Notes under the pieces: model-generated
Database searches by the model: none
The model's input: the letters and a program-made list of their open reading frames with translations, nothing else
What the model was told of the DNA's origin: nothing
Made by a program: the position numbers and the translations under genes
Part shown: piece by piece, positions 1 through 11,159 of the stretch
Layout: the number at the start of each line of letters is the position of its first letter
Numbering within the stretch: the first letter of the stretch is position 1
Assembly (NCBI GenBank): GCA_037043015.1
Contig: CM073327.1
Location: forward strand, 11,142,727-11,206,726
Length of the DNA: 64,000 bases
DNA from: Bryum argenteum
Lineage: Eukaryota > Streptophyta > Bryopsida > Bryales > Bryaceae
Direction: 5' to 3'

Positions 1-323
1 GTGATGCATATGAAGGTCCAGGACACGGTGACGGCGGTTCCAGTGGATCTCGGGGTGCTGAATCCGGTGGTGAATACGGTGACGGGGGTGGTGGACATGG
101 CGCTGAATGTGGTGCAGGGTGTGGTGGACGGCGTGGCCACGATGACGGTGACGGATACGGTTGGCACCGTGATTGCTGCATTGGGAGGGCTCTAGATGCT
201 TACAAGGTGTGGTGTTCGTGCGTGATGACCTCCCGTGCATGTGGGTGTCAGCATTTCAAGGCATCATTGGTCGGGCAACATGAACTAAATTTTCCTGAAA
301 GCAAGAATGAGCAGAAACTGTAG
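1..323 (+). CDS. Possible 3' end of a glycine-rich protein gene (partial, frame uncertain)
   Basis: The window opens inside a GC-rich open stretch. The frame beginning at base 3 stays open to a TAG at 321-323 and reads as Gly-rich, then Cys-containing protein (repeated GGT/GGC codons, CGAGCGG-like runs, ending in NEQKL). A second frame from base 1 is open to a TAG at 193-195 and reads as a Val/Thr-rich repeat. Both frames come from the same low-complexity GGT/GTG-rich DNA, so at most one is real. The Gly-rich frame looks more like known plant glycine-rich proteins, but no domain is recognisable and the start lies outside the window. Confidence 0.3.
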   Translation, partial: DAYEGPGHGDGGSSGSRGAESGGEYGDGGGGHGAECGAGCGGRRGHDDGDGYGWHRDCCIGRALDAYKVWCSCVMTSRACGCQHFKASLVGQHELNFPESKNEQKL

Positions 324-1039
324 TTTGTGTTACAGACGAGTCAGGTATCCGAGTAATGTTACTAGTGGAGCTGATCGTTGGTAGTTTTTTTGTGATCGCT
401 ATGGGAGCTGTACTATTTGTCTGATACTTTTTATTGTCTTGTAACTGTAGCATGATGTCGCATTCACGTGAGATGAAAATGTATGAATGGAAAGAGACAG
501 AGGAAGATTATGGAGCTTGCAAATCCGATGTACATGTGGCTGGTTTTGTTCACCGCGTGAAGTCGCATCTCTTACCACTGTAGACGATTTATTGGTTGAA
601 TATTGTGGATGTCACATCATTTCTAACTTATTTAATTTCCTATGAAAAATAAGTGACAGAATGGTAAGGAAGTGTGAAGTCAAGAGACAGCACCTATCCC
701 TATATGCGAGCATTGAAATTAAAGGCATCCAGATCCGCCTCGTGGAATGGCATCGTTCACAGCCGCTAGCGTCGGTTGATCATCTCGGGACAACTACGTT
801 GTCTTCAAGATTCTGCACTGACTTGAATCTTAATTTCGTTTAACTGGCCTGAACTCTATGCGCTTTGATTGAGGGGTTTTGTAGAACAAATTCCTGTGAT
901 TACTGCAAGTTCTGAACTGCACAATGGTTTAGCAAAGTGTCCAGCATTTTTTTCGACGCATTTATGATCTGCAGATACGAATACAAATTTTAACGCGTTA
1001 GGTAATACCTTAGTGCTTAAACGTGACTTGAAAGCGCCC
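324..1039. other. Spacer without a recognised gene
   Basis: AT-rich DNA with only short random open frames. It separates the first partial ORF from the duplicated VIT block. I see no RNA gene, clear promoter or mobile-element ends in it. Confidence 0.5.
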
Positions 1040-1224
1040 TCCTCCATTAAATTGAGGTGAGTATTACAGAAACCACTATCAGTCTTGTGTACATGATTGA
1101 TCAACATAATGCCTCCGAAAAGTCTACATTCCCAACTTACTACCGTATGTTACACATGCAACTGCCAATTCGCAACAGCCAAAATGTCATATGTATACTC
1201 CTCTTTCCTACCATGGTACAGAGC

Positions 1225-1618
1225 AATCATTCTTCTTTGATGCCGAACACATCTTTAAGGACAATCATAGCTGATGACGAAAGCGGCACAAGCAGCGAAG
1301 CCGCCGTTGAACACCACCTCAGCGATGGACTACAGCATCCTCTGTCCGGAGATTCATGCCTTGGCAGCACCCAGAAGCGCGAGGGCGAGGATGGTGACGA
1401 TGCAGGCTACCAGAAACTCAATGTCGTTGTTGTCTGTGAGTGGCTTGAGAATCAAGTATGTCAGCACTGGTGTGAACCCGCACTGCGAGGAAGGAGACGA
1501 AGGTGACGCAGCCGTTCTTCGAGGGACTGTCGGAGGGGTCTGGTGGGAGGAGGCCTTGCGTCATTGTGAGCTCTTGGTCTACCATTATGTCCTTGTACTT
1601 GGAAAGTATGTCCACCAC
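1225..1618 (-). pseudogene. Decayed copy of the last exon of the adjacent VIT-family gene
   Basis: Read on the minus strand, this aligns with the last exon of the intact gene at 2601-2987, including the VDILSKYKDIM, LTMTQGLLPPDPSDSP and NGCVTFVSFLA segments. After that the frame breaks: where the intact copy continues into the membrane segments (GSTPVLTYLILK), this copy reads out of frame. The 3' splice-site sequence before the exon is kept. The similarity extends into both flanks, roughly 1040-1755 against 2410-3125, so this is a DNA-level partial tandem duplication and not a processed copy. No copy of exons 1 or 2 is seen, so it cannot encode a transporter. Confidence 0.85.
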
Positions 1619-1749
1619 CTGCACCACCAATCAAACACCGTCACATTCAGCACTCATGTCCCTACCAAGAAAGCATTGAGCAAAAGACAATAATTACTCT
1701 GCAGAGCGCAATCGAAGTTTAAGATGGTTTGTTACGGTTTAGGGGATGT

Positions 1750-3500
1750 GTCCATGTTTCATAAGCAGCACGAATAGTTATTCATGAGGCAGATATTATT
1801 CTTCAAGCATTCGTGTCCCTAACAAGTAGAAATATTGAACCAAAAAACATGACTGATAAGCATCGGCTTTGCAGAGCCCATCGAAGTTTTTCAGTGCGTT
1901 TAAATTTCGATAAGTTTGTCAGAGTGTGCAAATAATGAAAGATGTGAGCATGTTGTATAGGCTACACACGTTTTTGTGATATGAATACTCTCATTCATAA
2001 GGAGGAAAAAATTCATTCGAGCATTTGCATGTACATGAAGAAAAAGGGCGATATGATCAACTTTATAGAGCCCTAGCAGAGTTTAGAGTGGCTTGAGATT
2101 TTAAGGAGAGTTATAAAAATGTGCGCAAATAAATCATGATTCATAAGCTGCAAGCATGAGTTTGTGATCTAGTTCCACACAACCAGGTGCACGATGGAGA
2201 AGTACGGTAAGAGGTCGTGATGAAAGTATTCAGAGTGACTACCTTCTTGTGGGGCTTGCAACGTACATGGGTATTGTGACTGATGACTGTACGGCAGGGA
2301 ATAGGGAACCAATTTGTGGTCTAAGAAAAAGTACAAATTGTTGTGGTATCAGGCAAGGCTTGGCAGTAGATCTGGTCTTTGCACACATCGGAAGGTAATG
2401 CGTCACTTGTTAAAAAGCACTCTTCTCCATGCAAATAGAGGTGAGCGTTTGTAAACATTACAAAAACCACAATCAGTTCCGTGTACATGCCAAAATGATG
2501 CCTCCACAAGACCTACTACTGTTATACAACTGCCAATTGCAACAGCCCAAAATTTCATACAAACGAATATATACTCTTCTCTTTCCTACCATGGTACAGA
2601 TCAATCCTCTTTGATGCCAAAGACATTGTTGAGGACATAGCTGATAGCATAAGCGGCAGCAGCAGCGAAGCCGCCATTGAACACCACGACAGCGATGGAC
2701 TGCAGCATCCTCTGTCCGGAGATTCGTGCCTTGGCAGCACCCAGGAGCGCGAGAGCAAGAATGGTGACGATGCAGGCTACCAGAAACTTGATGTCCTTGT
2801 TGTCTGTGAATGGCTTGAGAATCAAGTATGTAAGCACTGGTGTGGAGCCGAATGCGAGGAAGGAGACGAAGGTGACGCAGCCGTTCTTCAAGGGACTGTC
2901 AGAGGGGTCGGGTGGGAGGAGACCTTGCGTCATTGTGAGCTTTTGGTCTGCCATTATATCCTTGTACTTGGAAAGTATGTCCACCACCTGCATCACCAAT
3001 CAAACATCGTCACATTCAGCACTCAATTCCCTGTACCAAGCATGTAGATTAATCAAAAGAACAATATTCACTTTGCAAAGCTTATTCTAAGTTTAGGAAA
3101 GTTAGCAAGAATGTGAAAGATGTCTTCATGTTTCATAAGCTGCACAAAAGTTTGTTGTATCCTTATTCTTTTTCAAATTGCAGAAAAGCATTTGTAAACC
3201 TAACAATATGCAGAAAAGGCATGTACATATAGCGAAAAGACAGTATCAACTTTAACGAGCCCAGTAAGAGTTTGAGATTTCGATGAGGGTTTCTCACGGT
3301 GTAAGGCAAATATTATCATTCCAGCACTTTCGCCAATATGAAACAAATAGCGTGTAGATATAGCAATACATCAGAATCGAGTTCGTAACCCAGTCAGAGT
3401 TCTTAAATGACTCGAGCTTCCGATGCGAGGTATGGACAATTAGTGAGAGATGTGCTCATCTTTCACAAACTGTTTTTGATACCGATACTCGTAATCAGGA
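1750..3500. repeat. Degenerate repeats shared by VIT intron 2 and the downstream duplicated DNA
   Basis: Short related segments recur around 1755, 1950, 2140 and 3125 (variants of CATGTTTCATAAGCTGCA followed by a TTTGTGAT-like stretch), and again near 2030 and 3235 (GCATGTACAT followed by a GAGCCC-containing block). They suggest that the block carrying the last VIT exon and part of intron 2 was duplicated more than once and then decayed. Confidence 0.5.
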
Positions 3501-4574
3501 GACGAAAGTTGTTAGGGTTACCTTGTCAGCGTCCTCTTTTTCCATGCCTTGCTCTTGATAAGCAGACACTAGCTCCATCATCTCCCCGTGTATGTCATTC
3601 TCCACTTCCCAGTCGGCGATAAGCTGCTGGTTTGCTGAAAACTCTTGCTCCGCTGTGCTCGATAGATAGTCTCCATAGCCCATGGAAATGCCATCAGCTA
3701 CCAGGTTTGCAAATCCCAGCACTAACACAGCACCTGCACACACCCACATTCCACTATCACAACTCATCCGAGTGATACATGTTTTTACGTCTCTGAAAAA
3801 CCTGTACATCATAGAACAAGTCGTAATAATACAGGGAACAAAATGAAGCATAGGACGGTATGTGCGTAACATTCATCACTAAAACACATCACGGAGTTAA
3901 CGCATTAAGAATGCCTTTATACATCATATAAAAACACAAAGAGTAACCCATAGACCACAAACCTCACATTAAACCCTAACTATTTTTCTACACCTCATGA
4001 CCAATCAAAATGAGACATTCGATTAAAAGAGACCCAGAGATTATCAGCTCCACTATGGAGATTTTCAACCATGAACGATGGAACGTAATTTGTAACTCAA
4101 GCCTCAAGAATACTGCAAAGAATAATAAGCATCGCCCACTACAGACCCGGACGACGTAGCATTGTACCCAAAGCATCGAAAACGATTCCAACCACAACCA
4201 TAGCCCGCATTCATCACCAAAAGGAAACTAAAGACTCAATTCCAGTTCAAAGTTTGAGCGGTCCACTGACCTGCAGGGAGGTTGCCACCAGAAACAGAAG
4301 CCACAAGCGCGAAGCTAGTGACAATGGCGTCGAGTCCACCATAAACAATGCTCTTCAAGTAATCTCCACCCCACCCAGCTTCCCGCGGCTTCTCCATGCC
4401 CACAACCCGTTGCCCGCGCCTTCCAGAGTTACTCCCTTGCTCCACATCGTTGGTAATGTTGCCTTCCCCGACCAGCGGTTCCTGCAACCCCTCCTCCCTG
4501 CGCCTCACTTGCAGTGACGATGCCCGGCGCTTGAACTTGCCCCCCTCATGCCTCCAGCTCTTCCCCTTCTCCAT
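2601..4574 (-). CDS. VIT/CCC1-family membrane transporter (vacuolar iron transporter-like), 3 exons
   Basis: Exons on the minus strand are 4574-4271, 3733-3522 and 2987-2601; they join in frame to about 300 residues with GT-AG introns. Exon 1 gives a basic, Arg/Gly-rich cytosolic N-terminus and then the first membrane segment, with the family signature YGGLDAIVTSFALVASVSG near residues 77-95. Exon 2 has the second segment (VLGFANLVADGISMGYGDYLS) and an acidic stretch rich in Glu and Met (ENDIHGEMMELVSAYQEQGMEKED), the position of the cytosolic metal-binding domain in VIT1 proteins. Exon 3 has the Pro-containing loop and three more hydrophobic segments. VIT1 proteins export Fe2+ or Mn2+ from the cytosol into the vacuole in exchange for protons; transport by this protein is inferred from family. 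It differs from seed-plant VIT1 in its long N-terminus, so a VIT-like subgroup is possible. A damaged copy of its last exon lies downstream. Confidence 0.85.
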
Positions 4575-5440
4575 AGCGCCAGCTCTCTCTCACTTCCCAC
4601 CTTTCTTTCTTCCGGTAGACTACCTCTTTTCCAATACTGCGACTCTCGGGGGAATGAAGGGATTGTATGGGGGAGGATTGTATGGGGAGTAGGAGGGGGC
4701 CGGCTACGATAGAAGGTTTGTGTCCCGGGTGCTGCTTTGCAACGGCAGGGGTGTGGAGGGAGCGCCATTTGGCGTGCCAGGTGGGATGACACGTGGTGTG
4801 GCGGGAACCGTTGTGGGAGTGTGCTGCTCACGTGGGTAAAGGACGATCGTCCTTTCTTCCCCGATTTCGTCGATCGATAAGTACGACTTGTGTTTGGAAA
4901 GTCTATCTCTTTCGAATCCATTCCTTCACTTGGTGGATTAAGGTAGGAACACCTATTTTTGTAAATTTAAGAATCTAAATTGGTAATAGAATACGATGGT
5001 GATTCTTTGTAACTGACAAGAATTTTCATAGATAAGAAGTGCCTATGGACTTTCAATCTATTCGTTTTCACACTTTTTGGGCATATATATAAAGATCAAT
5101 AATGAGTTAATAGTCTTTAATTCTCAAGAGGATAGAGGTTGAGAGAATAGTCATGGATTTTTATGCGTATTATACTTTAATATTAAATTGCATGCAATTC
5201 AAATAAGAGGAGAGATTCTATACCAAATCAAAATGAAGGCTTGTCTTAGGGCTTCATGTGAAAGCTAGCTTGATATGCAAGTCCAAATGTCTTGTGCTTA
5301 ACTTTGGGTTTGTCAACAACCTTAGTGAAGCATTTTCATGGGAGCACGTAAGATTGCAGAAGGTAAGCGTTAAGGGTCACCCATATGACACTCCTTTTGG
5401 CAATGCATGAGAAGAAGTTGTGTCGTGGTCAAAGCTTCTC
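4575..5440. promoter_or_regulatory. 5' flank of the VIT-family gene and spacer
   Basis: Bases 4575-4900 are GC-richer than the surroundings and lie directly upstream of the VIT start codon, so they probably hold its promoter and 5' UTR. No TATA box or specific element could be assigned with confidence. From 4930 to 5440 the DNA is AT-rich with no gene seen. Confidence 0.35.
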
Positions 5441-5446
5441 TTTGTT

Positions 5447-5619
5447 CATATAAATTCCAACCCCGATCCTATTGAGAGCCTATTGAGAGCCTATTGAGAG
5501 CGTCTTCTCTATTGCATATAAATTCCAACCCCGATCCTATTAAGAGCTTTCATATAAATTCCAACCCCGGTCCTATTGAGAGCTTCCATATAAATTCCAA
5601 CTCCGACCCTATTGAGAGC
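5447..5619. repeat. Minisatellite, four copies of a 33-bp unit
   Basis: A unit beginning CATATAAATTCCAACCCCGA and ending CCTATTGAGAGC recurs at 5447, 5514, 5551 and 5587. The first copy is followed by extra tandem copies of the CTATTGAGAG end. Copies differ at one to three positions. No coding or known regulatory role is visible. Confidence 0.85.
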
Positions 5620-5945
5620 ATCCATGCGAAGGACCCATTTGCTTCAACATCTCCTTCAAGCTGAATAATATGAAATTGCAAGGGCAAGTATTTTGATCCC
5701 CCTATACATCCATCCTAACCACTTGGGTTATCAAAATATTCCCCATGTTTTATTGGAGGTATTGCTGCATACAAATGTTCCATACATACTACCAACTCCA
5801 AGACAAATCTTCAGAACTTCATGTAGGTATAAGTTTAGGATAAAGGGGTGCAAATGAGTTTCAACGACTTTACTCACATAAAACTCTGTGCACAATATTC
5901 ATTGTCCAATTTCGATGTCCACCTCGAATAGCCGTGTAACCCTAT

Positions 5946-6119
5946 TTAACCACTAAAGCATAATGGCCTCAAAACTACCAAAACCCTCAAAACCGACTGC
6001 TTTTGATGCAACATGTAAATTCTCAATCTTTATTAACCACTAAAGCATAATGGCCTCAAAACTACCAAAACCCTCAAAACTGACTGCTTTTGATGCAACA
6101 TGTAAATTCTCAATCTTTA
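5946..6119. repeat. Tandem duplication, 87-bp unit x2
   Basis: Two consecutive copies of a unit beginning TTAACCACTAAAGCATAATG are nearly identical (one visible substitution, ACCGACTG versus ACTGACTG). The near identity indicates a recent duplication. It lies in non-coding DNA. Confidence 0.9.
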
Positions 6120-6539
6120 ACAAAATTTGAAATATGCAACTATAAGATCTTGTAGCTAACTTGCACGTACACATGCATACCAATCCAATCGCAGACTATG
6201 ACCCCCAAAAATAGCCTCATTAGTGTCCAAAAATAATAAGAAAACCAAGCCCCATTTGTGTTTGAAGGCGTGATGTGAACATTTATGAACCCAAACACAA
6301 ATATGTAAATTAGATGTGAATTTTCACTCACCAAATTTCTGTGACAAAAACACAACTTCAATGCTTCTTCTTTTTTCTCAAAATTTTTCCTTAAATTTCA
6401 AAATCAGCCATAAATCCGTTCATCGGACTTTTAAGAAATTAGTGGAGATATTACGTGGTATCACAAAAATATTGTAACCTGAAATGAATTTACTCGAATT
6501 TTGAGCATCTTACCGCATATTTATCATTTTGTCTTAAAA

Positions 6540-7510
6540 AGTGACTTAGCCTTGAACCATTACGACACACAGAGGGCACTGAAGGTGCACATTTTTAGGT
6601 CGCCAAATTTTGAGAGCCTTAACTCCTAAACGACCATGGTGTTTTGTGAGCTCCAAACTCCAAAACTGCAATTCCATACCACCTTGTAAACTTTGGAGTG
6701 TGAGAATACTTTTTTTATACTTTTTTGACACTTTCAACCGTATGATCTTGAAGAGAACTATTATTAAATGTAGTGGCTGAAATTTCAACCATTGGATCGT
6801 AGCCATTTGTAAGATCATAACATTCAAAGTTGGTGCAATCTTTTTTTCAACAAACATAGTCGACTTTATGCAAAGGAAAACGTGATGCTTATTACCTTAA
6901 ACATCTAGCTCATATTTTTTTCCATGTATATAACTAAGTGGGGCATGCCCATGCAAAATTTTAGACACTCATTTTGCTTTTTGAACCTTCATGCAATTTA
7001 TTTACTACAAGAAGGTAGAAATCAAGAATTTGGTAAAACATGCACCACGTTTATTGTATATGGATTAGGGGGAAAATGAACGGCAAGTATATACTTTCTT
7101 GAGTTTTTGAATTTCAAGAAAAAAGAAAGAAAAAATTGTAATATCAAAGAAAACTTTGAATCTAGCTCTTGTAATTTTTGAAGGGTGACCTTGTAGGATT
7201 GGTAAAAGTTTTAACTTGGGTCACTTCGAAACCTAAGTACAAAATCAATCTAGAAAAGATTTCAAAAAAAATAAAAAGAAAAAAAAGGTATAAATAAAAA
7301 GTTTTTTTCTGCCCACCCCAAGGTTGAAAACTAAAATTTGCGTTTAAAGACTCCATAGGTGGAGTTTGACTTTGCAAATTCCCCACATACACCTTGTAGT
7401 ATAGGGAACATCTAGTAAAAATCTTAGGCAAAATTATTACTTTTAACATCTTCACTTAGGCTGCCCGAAATTGCAAATCTCCTAATCGAAGGCCTTGGTA
7501 GTTTAGGGGT
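6540..7510 (+). repeat. Copy of a dispersed foldback-type repeat family
   Basis: The segment shares an ordered series of motifs with copies at 36.4-37.1, 38.0-38.9, 47.1-48.4 and 52.9-53.9 kb: a stretch about gene-like 'gatcttgtacc/gatcgtaac' phrases, then TTTTGAAGG plus TTGGTAAA, a TCACTTYGAAA block, GCCCACCCCAAGG, TTTGACTTTG, CCCCACATACA, a TATTACTTTTAAC block, CTAGGCTGCCCGAAATTGCAA and a terminal TTTAGGGGTTAA. No protein is encoded, so this is a non-autonomous repeat. Confidence 0.7.
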
Positions 7511-7699
7511 TAAGGGTGCTCAAAACTGAAACCGTACCAATAATGAAGCACTATGCTTCATCACCCATATGTACAAATAGCTTCTTCATTCAACAACAAC
7601 ATGTACTTCTGGCAAACTTGGGGCACAGATGTAAAAGAGTTTAAAAATTGCAAAATTAGGGCACCATTTCAAAAACACTTATGAAACCGCCTTCAAAAA

Positions 7700-8733
7700 T
7701 TCTTAGCAGATTGTAAGAGAGTCCAAAAATCAATTGTAGGAAGCCTATCTTTAGGATTATGGAGTAAAAGGCAGTTTGCTGCTTTTAAGTCTCTGTGGAG
7801 TATATTGTTCTCATGTAAAGCTGCCATCCCTTTGAGCAATCCCCCACATTATACTTATTGCCTCCAAGTTTGGAAATGGAGGACTTACGTGCTTCCTATC
7901 TTTGGCAATTTGAAGGTCAATGGCCTTGCGTAAGTCTCCCCAACATCTTTGCAACATGAAGGTAAATCGTCCATCTTCCAATAGAATACCAATTTTTAAT
8001 ACCACAACAATTCGTCGGTTTCTCACCAAATGTTCAAATCCCATGAATAATCTTGCAATATTCTTCGACCATGTGCGTTGTAGGTCTTCAAGAGGCAGTC
8101 ACTTCTAAACACTTTTAACACGCACCAATTCAACACTTTTCCATCATAGATTGCTTCGTGAATCTCCGCTTGGGCTCCTCCGCCAATCTTTCGCCCTGCC
8201 TCCAATGTTTTACAAAATTTTCCATAGAATTGTGTTGAACCAGATTGCATCAGATGTTGCAATGGGTTTCTAAATGTCTGTTGCTCCAGACGAAGTAGAC
8301 GAAGTAGACGAAGTCCAGTAGTGCTCGAAGGCTCTCGCAACCTCCATAGCATTTCTAGATAGGCCGAACGATCTAGAAGGCATAATGGCGCTCCGGGCCC
8401 ATAATAGTAATTTCGACTGAAAGCAGAAGGATCGTGAGTAGGCTCTGTAATCAGAAGGTGCTGGAAGTAGAGTTGATTCTGCTCACGAATGCGTTGCAAG
8501 GCTGCGGGCGACGGACCGTTTGGTGGGCGCGGATAGCAGCACGGTGTACAGTCCAGTTGTGTCCAAATGGGTTGCGTCCTCGCAGTCTGAAACTCTTCCT
8601 CGGTAGTGCACTCCCTCCGTAACCTTTTCAGCCACTCCACGCGTGCCCTCCTCGCATCCTTCACTCTCTTATTGTTACTGCGGCTGTCGGCCCGTTGCTC
8701 CGTAGCTCGACTGCACCCACAAACTGCACCCAT
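7700..8733 (-). pseudogene. Frameshifted protein-kinase pseudogene with an N-terminal acylation motif
   Basis: From the ATG at 8733 the frame reads MGAVCGC, a classic N-myristoylation plus palmitoylation signal. About 190 residues of an Arg/Leu-rich N-terminal region follow, then a kinase start: a Gly-rich loop (GGGAQAEIHEAIYDG) and the VAIK-like lysine (WCVLKVF). The frame stops near 8023. In a second frame the kinase continues (MGFEHL, then GRFTFMLQRCWGDLRKAIDL). In a third frame, near 7830-7760, the catalytic loop appears as HRDLKAAN after GMAALHENNIL. The match then fades before a clear DFG and C-lobe. At least two frameshifts and a missing C-terminal half make a working kinase very unlikely. 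The class (a membrane-anchored Ser/Thr or Tyr-like plant kinase) is inferred from motifs only. Confidence 0.75.
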
Positions 8734-9823
8734 GCTACCTGCTTCAAGTTGTGGAATCCTTGGCTGCAGACAGGGTATTATCAGGTTAAATCCGAAATTA
8801 AAGATATTCGGTGAAATGTGCTGGACAGTAGCAAAGCAATACCTCATACCTCCTAAATTAGCACTCTTGATGGTCGCAAACGCCTATGTCCTAGAGATTA
8901 ATTACCGAGTGTCGGTTTCATGGCAATAGGAGGCTGGAGAATTCCTACACAAATTCATCACGTCTATGGCACATCACAAGTAGCATGAGCGTTTTTATGA
9001 CAACCATATCGCGACGAAGAGCACAGGTCGTGTGCAGAATTTTTCTTCAGAATCCAGTCTACACTACCGACAGCCACCGTTGAGAATGAACCTTAGTAAC
9101 TAGCGACTGATGAGCCCTTACTCCAAAGTCTCACCAGAGCTATTGAATTCAGCACGACCATCGATTGACATGATGAAAACCTTGCGAATCCTTGAGAGAT
9201 CACCTGACGCACTAGGAAACACAGGGTACACAGACATTCACAACTTACACAAGACTTCCCTTTGTAAGTAGATGTTGAAGTGGTTCGAAAGCCAGAGGAG
9301 AGAGAAACCAAATAAGCATCGAAATAGGATGCTTGCAAGCATCCTAAAGCAGGGCAGAATCACGGAACTGGAGGGCATCCTGCAGGAATATATATAAGGT
9401 GGTGAGATACCTTCGCGTTTCGCAAACATGCAAGTTGTGCAGTTGAATATGGTAGATATACAGTAGATAATTCCTATTAAGAATCTGCTCTCCCGATAAG
9501 AATCTCGACTATTTGTATGGAAGAAATCATTGCAGAATATTTGAGTGACTGTGCAACTAGAAGATGAGTCACACTGCTCTCCCTCTTTGCCATTTTCATT
9601 GGCTTCTCAATTTCAATGTGTACATGCAAGATTTCAAATTTGTTGGATTGGCAATACTATATGTCATCTTGAAACATTTTACTTTGAATTGAAATTTCTG
9701 GAATTGGGAGTGCTTTATTAGCAGATTTAATTGAAAATTGAGTGATTGAGCACGTGAAATTACACATGAGAACTCACGAATGTTATTGAAAGGCCTCTTC
9801 ACGTAAGGGATGCCACAACTAGC
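8734..9823. other. Spacer upstream of the kinase pseudogene
   Basis: The kinase frame runs open upstream of its ATG to about 8847 but without recognisable motif. Further upstream only short open frames on the minus strand are seen, and none resembles a known protein. The stretch may contain the old promoter and leader of the kinase. Confidence 0.35.
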
Positions 9824-9925
9824 TCATTTATAAAAAATTAAAAAATATAATTCCAGGGCATATCCTTTTCTCACTCATTTATAAAAAATTAAAAAATATA
9901 ATTCCAGGGCATATCCTTTTCTCAC
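9824..9925. repeat. Perfect tandem duplication, 51-bp unit x2
   Basis: Two head-to-tail copies of an AT-rich 51-bp unit starting TCATTTATAAAAAATTAAAA and ending TCCTTTTCTCAC are identical as read. The second copy runs directly into the CACTA-like element that follows. Confidence 0.9.
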
Positions 9926-10290
9926 TACCAGAAAAGAGAGGGGTTTGCAACATTACAAACGATGTTTTTGTGTAAACGTTCCTCATGTTTATGAGCGTTT
10001 CGGAACTTGCTTGAGGAATGTTTTCAAGAAAATAAGCAATGTTTTCAACTAGATTAAAAACAACGTTGCTTACCAGTGATCTGAGAACTTTGCTTATTTT
10101 CTTGAAAACCTTCCTCAAGCAAGTCTCAAAACGTTGCTAAAGATAAAAGCAACATTTGAGATGCAACCAGTGATCTGAGAACTTTGCTTATTTTCTTGAA
10201 AACCTTCCTCAAGCAAGTCCCAGAACGTTGCTAAAGATAAAAGCAACATTTGAGAAGAAGACGTTGCAAACTTTCTCAAATTGTAGTAGC
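9923..10290. mobile_element. CACTA-like MITE with internal inverted and tandem repeats
   Basis: The left end is CACTACCAGAAAAGAGAG, close to the CACTACAAGAAA ends of plant CACTA transposons. The right end, read inverted, is CTACTACAATTTGAGAAA, and both ends continue into GTTTGCAAC. Inside, a 94-bp unit beginning CTGAGAACTTTGCTTATTTT is repeated in tandem at 10081 and 10175, and an inverted copy of its core lies near 10005-10050. It encodes no transposase, so it is non-autonomous. The exact right terminus and the target duplication are uncertain. Confidence 0.65.
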
Positions 10291-10633
10291 GCCTCCTTTT
10301 CAGATTGGCACTTGAATTCCATCCATGTGTCTTCTAAGCTGGTTCACATCGGAAGGATTTGAGTGCACATAATTTTTAGTCGATACCTCGATGATAATCA
10401 AGGAAGAGACATCGATCACTATGCCGAAGCCAGTGCTCAAAACCTAGGACATCGAAAAAGGCTGAATAGGTTACGAATGCTGCTTGATTAGTGTTGCTCG
10501 AGTTAATTAAACTCCATGCATTGATTCAGCAGGTTGTTGTAGATAAACTCCATTTCCATGCATTTGTTGCAGGCATTTAGCAGTTTTGTAATATAAGAGA
10601 TGATTTGCTTCTAGTAGCTGAGGATCAGAAAGA

Positions 10634-10834
10634 TTAGTTTATGTCAATGGGGATGAACCGGTCGAGCAGTGACACCAAATTCTGTGCACAGCCAGGGAGG
10701 GGGATGTCCACCAGTATTTGCTTGAGAGCAGCTTGACTGCAGAAGTGGAAGCCGTAGCCCATACTTTTCTTGGAATTGATGGTAAGTTCTGTTGGAAAGC
10801 TTAGAGTGTGTGAGTGAGTTATCTCCGCAGTCAT
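10634..10834 (-). CDS. Unrecognised 66-residue open frame
   Basis: An ATG-initiated minus-strand frame with mixed composition (ends DRFIPIDIN) and no low complexity. I do not recognise a domain. It is bordered by a foldback-derived repeat upstream and the CACTA-like MITE downstream. It could be a stray exon or chance. It is listed only because its composition looks more protein-like than neighbouring random frames. Confidence 0.15.
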   Translation of the reverse strand: MTAEITHSHTLSFPTELTINSKKSMGYGFHFCSQAALKQILVDIPLPGCAQNLVSLLDRFIPIDIN

Positions 10835-10867
10835 GAGTGCAAATCATTTTTCTCAAAAGCAGGTAAG

Positions 10868-11119
10868 TTAACGCTTAACTCTCCTTAAAACCCGAAACAG
10901 GTTTTGGAGGTTCCCGCACGAGAAAAACTCAGCCAACTTTGATCATTATAATCTCACAAATGAGGAAGAATGAACGGTTTGGTATGTGAGAAGAATGTCA
11001 AGTGAACTTTGAGATCTTACAGTTGAATCCTTCAAATAATGCTTTTTTTGAGCTTAATCTAAAGGAAGGTCAAATTTTGTGACTTAGACCGTTTTGCAAC
11101 AAGGAGAGTTAGGGGTTAA
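10868..11119. repeat. Short foldback element with TTAACCCCTAACT-type ends
   Basis: The left side reads TTAACGCTTAACTCTCCTTA with AAACCCGAAAC shortly after; the right side reads AAGGAGAGTTAGGGGTTAA. These ends are inverted and match the termini of the long hairpin at 47541-48435, so it is probably a shorter internal-deletion relative of the same family. Confidence 0.55.
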
Positions 11120-11159
11120 ATGGTCAACCACCAGCTTCGGTGTGTGAAAATCTAGGAAG

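Noticed and set aside
1-195. Val/Thr-rich frame from base 1
   Set aside because: Same low-complexity DNA as the Gly-rich frame, which stays open longer; no independent support.
10634-10834. Possible conserved exon (ends DRFIPIDIN)
   Set aside because: No recognisable domain and no clear partner exons with matching splice sites; kept only as a very low-confidence frame.
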